Source: Chloroflexota bacterium
GTDB lineage: Bacteria > Chloroflexota > Dehalococcoidia > Bin125
NCBI GenBank assembly: GCA_028873865.1
Contig: JAPPNI010000010.1
Span: 1-46,495, forward strand
Reading direction: 5' to 3'
DNA: 46,495 nucleotides
The first letter of the stretch is position 1; each line of letters begins with the position of its first letter. The notes under the pieces are model-generated. The model saw only the letters and a program-made list of their open reading frames with translations, was not told the origin of the DNA and made no database searches. Below, piece by piece: positions 9,731 through 16,315 of the stretch. Made by a program: the position numbers and the translations under genes.

Positions 9731-10101
9731 ACATCGGCGGCACCTTCTTCGGCCTCGATGAACGGGGCCACCTTTGGATCATTGCGTCCCAAGAAATCGA
9801 CGACGGCAACGTAGCGGTCGTCAACTTCACCACGCATGGTCCAGGCGAGCGTTCGCACTGCAGCAACCACTGTCTCGTTGTCGCTCCGGGCGAGCACTCC
9901 TATCCGTCCCACGAGTCCTGCATCTACTTCCGAGGTGCCCAGATGATGGATATCGGCCTGATCCGCGAGCGCGTCGCCAGTGGACGCTATGAAGCGCACG
10001 ATCCGGTCTCGCCGGAACTGTTGGAGCGAATCCAACTCGGCGCCTTGACCTCCGACGCTCCTGAAGCCGTCAAAGCGGCTATTCGACGCGATATGGGGTG
10101 A
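9727..10101 (+). CDS. Small protein paired with Panacea antitoxin, putative toxin
   Basis: This 124-residue protein starts at GTG 9727, overlapping the stop of the Panacea gene by 4 bp, so the two are co-translated. It contains the stretches GHLWIIAS, VAVVNFTTHG and PGEHSYPSHESCIYF. This is a compact beta-rich pattern with several His and Cys residues (HCSNHC, H, H, C) resembling a widespread family of small unannotated proteins encoded beside antitoxin-type genes. No established toxin active site (PemK/MazF, RelE, Fic) can be assigned. The 3' end overlaps the convergent hsdS gene by 23 bp. The toxin role is inferred from its pairing only. Confidence 0.6.
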   Translation: MNIGGTFFGLDERGHLWIIASQEIDDGNVAVVNFTTHGPGERSHCSNHCLVVAPGEHSYPSHESCIYFRGAQMMDIGLIRERVASGRYEAHDPVSPELLERIQLGALTSDAPEAVKAAIRRDMG

Positions 10102-11455
10102 CCGAAACCTCGTCTCGAACGTCGATCTTGCCGGTCACCGCGGCAGTGATGAGGGCGGTGCGGTACTCTTGGAGGCGCTCGATCGCAAAATCGACTTGAG
10201 TCTCGAGGAAGTCGATCTGCCGTGTTTGCGAGTCCAAGTAGAAAACGATTGCGTCCTGCTCGTCTCTCGGTGGCACAGGCAAGAGAAGACCGGAGTACCG
10301 CTCCGCGCTCACATTCTGGATAGTGGCTTGGATGAACGCCGAGTTCAGCCACTGCCAATAGGGATCAGAGGCCGTGAAGTACCGTACGAATCTTGACTCA
10401 ACCGCTTGCGTCTGGCAACGAGCTCGGATCAGATACCCGGCGTAGGCGCACTCACCCCAGGCTCTGCGATACAGAAACGACTTCCCTACCGTTGCGCCGC
10501 TTCGGGCAAGCAGGAGGTCGCCTTCCTCAAGCAGATATGGCGCGGCAACGTCCGGCGGAAGCGACCGAAACGTCTCGTCCCGGAGCGAGTCCGAGTCAGT
10601 GATGTCCGTGATTCTGACATACCGAGGATGGGCCGGGTCGTCATGCTCTCCTGCCTCATTTGCGCCGTACTTCAATGGCTCGGACAGCAATCGCCGTAAT
10701 GGCATCACGTCCCAATGCTCCGGGACATCCCCCAACCACTCCACGCCCGAGGGTTTGAGGCGGGGCGATGGGTCGAGGCCGGCGGCGCGGGCGGCCTCGG
10801 GCGGAAGACCACGCGTCACCGTGCGCGTGATCAGCGCCGTCCGATACTCCTGCAGCCGCTCAATCAGCAACCGCTTCTTCGCAATCAGCGAGTCAATCCG
10901 CTCAGTCTCCCGGTCGAGGAAGGCGGCAATCCCCCGCTGCTCGTCGAGGGGCGGGGCAGCGACGGGGATGTTGCCGATCTCTGGCGCGTTGATCGCTGGG
11001 TAGCTGACGCCAACGGAGCGAGCGACTACTTCTTCGACAAAACCTTGCGCTCTGAGCGCCCATCCCGAGAATCCGGGATCGAAATCGCGAGGCCGAATGA
11101 CCGCGAAGCCAGTAGACACGACCATTGTGGGCGAAGGGTCGGTAATCGGCGCAATGGCTCGCAGGTAGGTCCTGACCGTAGAGACAATGGTGTCACCGTC
11201 GCGGACAAGCCTCCGTGCTCGCGATGGAGCGTCCTCAAAGACCATCTCCTCGATGTGGGTAATGCCGCGAGTCAAATCGACCGAACTGATATCGACGTAA
11301 GACACAGGTCGAAGCGGGTCTTCTCGCTCGGAAAGAGCATCGTCATTAGTAGATGCGACGAACTTCAGCCTACTCACGCCCCAGTGCGCTGGCACCTCGC
11401 CAAGCCACTCGACCCCTGAATCGCGAAAGCGGGGACGGATGTCACGCTCCTCCAC
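10079..11455 (-). CDS. hsdS: Type I restriction enzyme specificity subunit HsdS
   Basis: This DNA-recognition subunit has two target-recognition domains separated by conserved helices. Both halves begin alike (GVEWLGEVPAHW near residue 14; GVEWLGDVPEHW near residue 239). Both end in a matching helix (FLDRETERIDSLIAKK, then ERLQEYRTALIT; and FYLDSQTRQIDFLETQ, then ERLQEYRTALIT). That twofold repeat is diagnostic of HsdS. Each target domain binds one half of a bipartite site; the site cannot be read from the sequence. The start is GTG at 11455, 10 bp downstream of the preceding gene. The 3' end overlaps the convergent putative toxin gene by 23 bp. Confidence 0.93.
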   Translation of the reverse strand: MEERDIRPRFRDSGVEWLGEVPAHWGVSRLKFVASTNDDALSEREDPLRPVSYVDISSVDLTRGITHIEEMVFEDAPSRARRLVRDGDTIVSTVRTYLRAIAPITDPSPTMVVSTGFAVIRPRDFDPGFSGWALRAQGFVEEVVARSVGVSYPAINAPEIGNIPVAAPPLDEQRGIAAFLDRETERIDSLIAKKRLLIERLQEYRTALITRTVTRGLPPEAARAAGLDPSPRLKPSGVEWLGDVPEHWDVMPLRRLLSEPLKYGANEAGEHDDPAHPRYVRITDITDSDSLRDETFRSLPPDVAAPYLLEEGDLLLARSGATVGKSFLYRRAWGECAYAGYLIRARCQTQAVESRFVRYFTASDPYWQWLNSAFIQATIQNVSAERYSGLLLPVPPRDEQDAIVFYLDSQTRQIDFLETQVDFAIERLQEYRTALITAAVTGKIDVRDEVSVTPYRVE

Positions 11456-11465
11456 AATGGCCCGC

Positions 11466-12392
11466 CTAGTCGAGGGCCTGGGAGGCGGAGGATTGGTCCG
11501 TCGCGGTTTCAGTCCACGTCAAGCCTTGTTCTCGGTGGATGTCGTGCTGGATGCCATTCTCCTCCAAGTGTTCTCGAAGGTCCTCAAATGTGGAGGGATA
11601 GTCTCCAGCAAATCCGCATGAGCACCTCCAGGACTCCCCAGTGCTGCGGTCCATTGGAAAATACCGGACGTACGGAATATGGACACCGGCTGGAGTACCG
11701 GGAACGTGAACCCAGATGGATTGGCCATTGTGTGCCACTTTGGTCCAGTACGACGGATCGTCATATAGGAGACTGTGAGTCATCAGTTGGTCATTGGAGC
11801 GCTGGCGTATCTGATCTACAGCATCGGCGAGTCGCTTCAGCTGCTCCTCTTCACCCGATTTACTAGTATTGAACGTGTATGAGGAAACGCCCAGAGAGTT
11901 AGTCATTTGAACCCACGCCGCGAACCCGATGCCGGGCAACCTGCCCATGATTGGGCGAATGACTAAACTAACAACAATCTGAGTTGCAAGTCCTCGAATT
12001 GCCTCGATGCTGCGCTTTGCCATAAAGAAACCGCCAGCTACGACTCCGGTGAGGATGGCAGCCCGTATCTCAGTGTCCTCCTCAGGAACTCGCCCACTCA
12101 GTAGGCTCCAGACCCCCCAGGCTATAAGGGCAACGCAAACCGCCCATGTGAGAAGAGTTCCGTGGGCGAAATAGACAGGGATCATCCTCTTACTGAGATA
12201 GCCACCTTTCTCGTCACCGGTGTTCCCTGACATACTGCCTTCCCGCCCCGTGTTTTCGTACAGGGACCACTTGAGCCGAGAGACTTCCCGCTCCCACTCC
12301 TTTCTTTGGAGTTCGTCACGCAGATACACCGCCGTGGTCTCGAGCATCTCAAGCACAACGTCGATTTTGTCGTATGTCGATTTAGCAGCCAT
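11466..12392 (-). CDS. Unknown membrane protein embedded in the restriction locus
   Basis: No family is recognised for this 308-residue protein. The first 60 or so residues are charged and helical (possible coiled coil). Two hydrophobic segments follow, at about 76-97 (LLTWAVCVALIAWGVW) and 110-126 (AAILTGVVAGGFFMAK). A soluble C-terminal half ends with a C257-x-C259...H275...H283 arrangement (WRCSCGF, then LREHLEENGIQH) that resembles a C2H2 zinc finger. It ends 10 bp before hsdS and shares its direction, so it is likely cotranscribed with hsdS. Its base composition is less G+C-rich than hsdM and hsdS, consistent with a separate origin. A membrane-anchored effector or sensor associated with the restriction system is a reasonable guess, not a demonstrated role. 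Confidence 0.65.
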   Translation of the reverse strand: MAAKSTYDKIDVVLEMLETTAVYLRDELQRKEWEREVSRLKWSLYENTGREGSMSGNTGDEKGGYLSKRMIPVYFAHGTLLTWAVCVALIAWGVWSLLSGRVPEEDTEIRAAILTGVVAGGFFMAKRSIEAIRGLATQIVVSLVIRPIMGRLPGIGFAAWVQMTNSLGVSSYTFNTSKSGEEEQLKRLADAVDQIRQRSNDQLMTHSLLYDDPSYWTKVAHNGQSIWVHVPGTPAGVHIPYVRYFPMDRSTGESWRCSCGFAGDYPSTFEDLREHLEENGIQHDIHREQGLTWTETATDQSSASQALD

Positions 12393-12544
12393 GTCTCCCG
12401 CCCGCCATTCGTCTGCTGCTCCAGAAATGTCCGCGACCTCCGCGGATTGCTCGTGTCGGCAACTGGTCAGGTTCGCATATCAGGTCAGCTTAGTCTCGCC
12501 AGGCAACCGAGGACTGCGGACAGGTTCAGCGACCATCAGCGCAC

Positions 12545-12889
12545 TCAGCCCGCGCTGACCGTTTGCAGCGCGGGGATTTCGATCTCGACCGAGCTGAACG
12601 TCGTCGAGATCGTCGTCGGCGCCTCGGCAAACTCGGCCGGCACCTCCGCGTCGAACTCAGCCAGCGCCTTGCTGTGGTGCGAGATCGCATCGTCGATCGA
12701 CATCGTCGGCTCGGGTACTGGGTCGCCGTCCTCGATCAGGAATTCGATGTGAGCGATCAACGCTTCATGGATCATCGCCAATATCTCATCCCAGGTCTGG
12801 GCCGTGCTCACGCAGCCGGGCACATCCGGCGCGTAGGCCGCATAGTTGTTGGGCATCCGCTCAATGACGACTGCATAGGTCAGCTTCAT
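12545..12889 (-). CDS. hicB: HicB-family antitoxin
   Basis: The 114-residue protein begins MKLTYAVVIER and continues YAAYAPDVPGCVSTAQTWDEI...MIHEALIAHIE. This is the partial RNase H-like fold of HicB antitoxins (YPDLPGC-type strand followed by the helix). The ATG at 12889 is preceded by GGAGCG at good spacing; an upstream in-frame start would add ten residues from within hicA. HicB normally binds and blocks the HicA mRNA interferase and represses its own operon. The extended C-terminus (about residues 85-114) is low in recognisable motifs. Because the adjacent hicA seems damaged, this antitoxin may be without a functional partner here. Confidence 0.82.
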   Translation of the reverse strand: MKLTYAVVIERMPNNYAAYAPDVPGCVSTAQTWDEILAMIHEALIAHIEFLIEDGDPVPEPTMSIDDAISHHSKALAEFDAEVPAEFAEAPTTISTTFSSVEIEIPALQTVSAG

Positions 12890-13085
12890 CGCTCGCTCCG
12901 GCGGAATCCTGCCTGTCACTGAATGTTGATCCAGTGCCCTTCGGCAGATCGTCTCCCAGCTTGCCGGGAATCGTGACCTTGCCCGGCTTCACTGGGTGGC
13001 GAAACTGGCGGTGGCTGCCCCGTGTGTGGACATAGTACCAACCGTCACGCTCGACCAGGCGGATTGCGGCCCTCACGGTCGGCAC
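12861..13085 (-). CDS. hicA: HicA-like mRNA interferase with altered, probably decayed C-terminus
   Basis: The first 53 residues are a clear HicA: VERDGWYYVHTRGSHRQF with the catalytic histidine in GSH, then HPVKPGKVTIPGK and LPKGT. After LPKGT the expected C-terminal helix is lost; the frame runs on as GSTFSDRQDSAG to a stop inside hicB. In another frame the same DNA reads WINIQ, stop, QAGFRR. That matches the usual HicA ending (xxNIxRQAG) and would stop at a TGA overlapping the hicB ATG. A one-base deletion plus a CGA-to-TGA change would explain this. The start is GTG, 6 bp after the hsdM stop. Either the toxin is inactive or the sequence carries an error here. Confidence 0.65.
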   Translation of the reverse strand: MPTVRAAIRLVERDGWYYVHTRGSHRQFRHPVKPGKVTIPGKLGDDLPKGTGSTFSDRQDSAGASDEADLCSRH

Positions 13086-13091
13086 GGCGGG

Positions 13092-15203
13092 TCAGCTTTT
13101 CACTACATCCGAAAGCAATCCGACGATCTCCCGCTCCAACGACTGAATGTCCGCCTCGATCTCCTCCAGCGGACGCGGCGGCTCGTAGACGTAGAAGTGG
13201 CGGTTGAGCGGAATCTCGTAGCCGATCTTCGTCTTGCTCGCGTCGACCCAGGCGTCAGGCACGTGCGGCAGGACCTCCCGCTTCATGTAGTCGTTGATCT
13301 CTTCGTAGAGCGGCACATTCTCGGTGTCGCGCAGATCGGTATCCGGCTCGAGATTGCCACGACGGTCGAGACAGACCTCAGCGTCGGGGTCGCGCTCACC
13401 CAACGCCGCGAGCACTGCCTTGCGCTCCGCCGCCGAGAGTTTGGACTTGGCCGCCTTGAGTACGTCATCCAGCGTCGAGACAAACGTCTCGCGGTCGTCG
13501 TAGGTAACGCCGCCGGTCTCCTCATGCAGGGCGTTGAGCAATTCGCGAATCTCCTGCTGCCGCTTTTCTCCAGCCGCCACTTCGTCGTCGTGCGCGGGAC
13601 CCGCCCGCTTGCGACTCTTGGCAAGATTCTGGAACGCCTTCACGTCCTCCAGCCGGGCGATGCGCTCTGGTGTCGCGGCGAAGTTCAACCGCAGCGGCCG
13701 CTCGACCGTCACCTTCAGGTACCCGAAGTCCTCGTTGGCGAAGACCTTGCTCACTACTCGCGGCCGTAGGCGCGTTTCGTGCGTGACCGGATCCTCGTAG
13801 GACAAGTCGCGGGTCTCGCCATCCTCGAAGCCACCGTGAATGCGCGTCAGGTCCGAAATCTGCTCCTGCGACAGCTCGTTGCGCTTGTTGCCCAGGCTCT
13901 TGCGCATCTTGACGAAGAACTGGCGACCGTCGATCAGTTGCACCTTGCCGCGCCGGCGCTCCTCTTTGCGGTTGGTCAGAATCCAGATGTAGGTTGAGAT
14001 GCCGGTGTTGTAGAAGAGCTGGTCGGGCAGGGCGACGATCGTTTCGAGCCAGTCGTTCTCGATGATCCACCGCCTGATGTTGCTCTCGCCGCTACCTGCG
14101 TCACCGGTGAACAGAGGCGAGCCGTTGAACACAATCGCGATCCGGCTGCCGCCCGCGCCGTCGTCATCGACAGGCTGCATCTTCGAGAGCATGTGCTGCA
14201 GGAACAGCAGCGAGCCGTCACTGATGCGCGGCAGTCCGGCGCCGAAGCGGCCGTCGAAACCGAGCGTGTCGGCCTCCTGCCTGATATCCTGCTCCTGCTG
14301 CTTCCACTCCACGCCGAATGGCGGGTTAGCGAGCATGTAGTCGAAGGTCCATTTGGTTCCGTCAGGCTGGAACTGGTAGTGGTCGGCTCTGAAGGTGTCG
14401 CCAAGAATGATGTTCTCTGCGTTCTCACCCTTGATCAGCATGTCGGATTTGCAGACCGCCCACGCCTCGTCGTTGTGGTCCTGTCCAAAGAGCACCGGCA
14501 GCGACTCCAGGTTGTACTCGCGCAAGAAGTCCTCCGCCACCGACAACATCCCTCCGGTGCCGCAGGCCGGATCGTAGATGCGCTTGACCACGTGGCTGCG
14601 GCCCAGGTCGGGTTCGTCCGATAGAAGGAGGCTGACCATGAGGCGGATCACTTCGCGTGGAGTGAAGTGCTCCCCTGCCTCTTCGTTCGCCTGCTCGGCA
14701 CCGACCCGGATCAGCTCCTCGAAGACGTACCCCATCTGCACGCTGTCGACGCGCTCTGGAGAGAGGTCGACGTTGGCGAAAGCCTGGACGACCTGGAAAA
14801 GCAGGTTCTTCTCGTCCATCTTGGCGATCTGCTCGCCAAAGCCGAAGCGTTCTATGACCGTTCGCACGTCTTCCGAGAACTCGGCAATGTAGGCGTTCAG
14901 GTTCTGCGCGATCTGGTTCGGATCGTCGAGGAGCCTCTGAAAATCGAGCCTCGACGTGTTGTAGAACCCGTGACTCGACGCGGTTCTCAGCGCCATGTGC
15001 CGCATCGTCTGGCTCTGGGTTTTGGTCCGTTCCCCCGCCGCGAGCACATCCTCTTTCGTGTCCGCCAGCACGCAGTCGAACCGACGCAGCACGGTCAGAG
15101 GCAGGATGACCTTGCGATACTCATTCCGCTTGTACGGCCCCCGCAGCAGGTTGCAGATGCCCCAGATGAAGTTGGCCAGTTCGCCGTGCGTCCGGACGTT
15201 CAT
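13092..15203 (-). CDS. hsdM: Type I restriction-modification N6-adenine methylase HsdM
   Basis: This modification subunit transfers methyl groups from S-adenosylmethionine to adenine in the site chosen by HsdS. An N-terminal helical HsdM domain starts NVRTHGELANFIWGICNLLRG. The SAM-binding motif DPACGTGGML is at about residue 214 and the catalytic NPPFG motif at about 294. A long C-terminal part, 703 residues in all, carries HsdS-contacting helices (EEIEADIQSLEREIVGLL). The ATG at 15203 has GGAG about 11 nt upstream. It is the first gene of the - strand order hsdM, hicA, hicB, unknown membrane protein, hsdS. The hicA start is only 6 bp beyond its stop, so these genes are likely one transcript. 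Confidence 0.96.
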   Translation of the reverse strand: MNVRTHGELANFIWGICNLLRGPYKRNEYRKVILPLTVLRRFDCVLADTKEDVLAAGERTKTQSQTMRHMALRTASSHGFYNTSRLDFQRLLDDPNQIAQNLNAYIAEFSEDVRTVIERFGFGEQIAKMDEKNLLFQVVQAFANVDLSPERVDSVQMGYVFEELIRVGAEQANEEAGEHFTPREVIRLMVSLLLSDEPDLGRSHVVKRIYDPACGTGGMLSVAEDFLREYNLESLPVLFGQDHNDEAWAVCKSDMLIKGENAENIILGDTFRADHYQFQPDGTKWTFDYMLANPPFGVEWKQQEQDIRQEADTLGFDGRFGAGLPRISDGSLLFLQHMLSKMQPVDDDGAGGSRIAIVFNGSPLFTGDAGSGESNIRRWIIENDWLETIVALPDQLFYNTGISTYIWILTNRKEERRRGKVQLIDGRQFFVKMRKSLGNKRNELSQEQISDLTRIHGGFEDGETRDLSYEDPVTHETRLRPRVVSKVFANEDFGYLKVTVERPLRLNFAATPERIARLEDVKAFQNLAKSRKRAGPAHDDEVAAGEKRQQEIRELLNALHEETGGVTYDDRETFVSTLDDVLKAAKSKLSAAERKAVLAALGERDPDAEVCLDRRGNLEPDTDLRDTENVPLYEEINDYMKREVLPHVPDAWVDASKTKIGYEIPLNRHFYVYEPPRPLEEIEADIQSLEREIVGLLSDVVKS

Positions 15204-15317
15204 GCGATTTCGGCTCCTGTCTTGGAGCAGGGTACGTCAGAGTCGCTCGATTCCAAGGACACGCTCTGAGGCGCTGAGATTGACGGAAGCTCTCCAAGCG
15301 TTGGAGCGCTATTCGCC

Positions 15318-15734
15318 CTAAGTTTCAGCCGCGATTCCGCGGTGCCGAAACTCTCCGCTGACGGCGTCGTAGACAGCACGAGCAGCTGCCCTTGCCGTCG
15401 CTGCCGCTTCTGCCGTTGCCTCGGCATATCTCCCCGGATAGCGGGACTCGATGTAGAGCTGCGTCAACAGCGACAGACCAGACCGAGGAATCCGGCCATC
15501 CAACGCCTCCGGAAGTAGATCTGCCAAGTCGTGCAAGTCGTGAGTCTGCTTGTAGGTGCCGGTTTCCAGTAGGAGAAGCGCCTTCAGCGCCTTCTCAGCC
15601 GCCTGTTGCGAGAGCCAACAGGCGTAACGCGGCGCCAGATCGTCTTGGGCCAGGAGCCGGTCGGCTACCTGCAAATCCTCTTGTGCGTAGCTCAGCCAGC
15701 GACTCGCGATTTGAGCTTCGTCACCGGCGCTCAT
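15318..15734 (-). CDS. HEPN domain protein
   Basis: The 138-residue all-helical protein matches the HEPN family seen beside minimal nucleotidyltransferases. It has WLSYAQEDLQVADRLL at the N-terminus, the CWLSQQAAEKALKALLLL helix (about 40-56), THDLHDL, then the ESRYPG motif and an alanine-rich last helix. The classical RNase motif R-x4-6-H of toxic HEPN proteins is not obvious. Its ATG lies 14 bp inside the upstream nucleotidyltransferase-like gene, so they are translated together. In characterised pairs HEPN is the RNA-cutting toxin and the nucleotidyltransferase its antitoxin. Whether this HEPN is active cannot be told from the sequence. Confidence 0.8.
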   Translation of the reverse strand: MSAGDEAQIASRWLSYAQEDLQVADRLLAQDDLAPRYACWLSQQAAEKALKALLLLETGTYKQTHDLHDLADLLPEALDGRIPRSGLSLLTQLYIESRYPGRYAEATAEAAATARAAARAVYDAVSGEFRHRGIAAET

Positions 15735-16062
15735 ACAGGACTCGGCCTTCGCAGAGCGCGCTGTGCTCCATCGACCCGCCGAGTTCGCTTCGCTCCTTGA
15801 GCAGCGCCGGCGTGCTCAGATGGATGAACTTCCCAATCCCGGAGCCGACAAGCGCCTCCTGGATCTCACTCGACTTTTCCCGATAATCCCACTGACCAGG
15901 CAGGATCACCAACAGCTCCACTTCGACCCACTCGCCTTGTCCCGTGACGCGACCGCCAATCAGGAAGACCTGCTCGGGTCGGAACTGTTCCACGATCCGA
16001 TCCGACATCTGCCCCAGCTGGTACTCGCTGGCCTTAGTCGTCTGTTCCGCCTCTGTGACCAT
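15721..16062 (-). CDS. Degenerate minimal nucleotidyltransferase (MNT) fold protein
   Basis: The 113-residue protein keeps the layout of a minimal nucleotidyltransferase: helix, then VFLIGGRVTG (about 32-41), then VEVELLVIL (46-54). The active-site elements differ. The family's GS in the GSxxxG turn is GG at 36-37. The metal-binding D-x-D is E47-x-E49. It is first in a two-gene operon with the HEPN gene. In known MNT/HEPN systems MNT adds AMP to HEPN to silence it; the missing serine and aspartates argue against ordinary catalysis here. It may neutralise by binding alone. The ATG at 16062 is the first gene start to the left of the recombinase promoter region. Confidence 0.7.
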   Translation of the reverse strand: MVTEAEQTTKASEYQLGQMSDRIVEQFRPEQVFLIGGRVTGQGEWVEVELLVILPGQWDYREKSSEIQEALVGSGIGKFIHLSTPALLKERSELGGSMEHSALCEGRVLYERR

Positions 16063-16217
16063 GACTCAGTCCTCCGACTTGAACAACGATACATGTTTTC
16101 CGTCGGCACGCCGCTCGTCGGCGTTCTCTGCAACACCAGTCGTGGCCGGACTGTCGTCGCTGGATACCCGGTAGAAGGATAAGGGCGAAGTGGGAGCAGC
16201 GGACGATTTCGGATAAG

Positions 16218-16230
16218 ATGTTTCGAACAT
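16218..16230. promoter_or_regulatory. Palindromic operator-like site
   Basis: ATGTT and AACAT arms flank TCG in the divergent region between the MNT/HEPN operon and the recombinase gene. A short perfect palindrome here could be an operator for either side. No specific regulator can be named. Confidence 0.25.
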
Positions 16231-16315
16231 AGACACAGACGTACCGCCATTGACTGTACGACCCGCTAGAGCTTCGGTTCCGAGTCCACCTCAAACGCGG
16301 CGGAGAGAGGAGCAC

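Noticed and set aside
16218..16230. SOS (LexA) box
   Set aside because: The palindrome ATGTT-TCG-AACAT has too short a spacing and does not match the CGAAC-N4-GTTCG or CTGT-N8-ACAG consensus.
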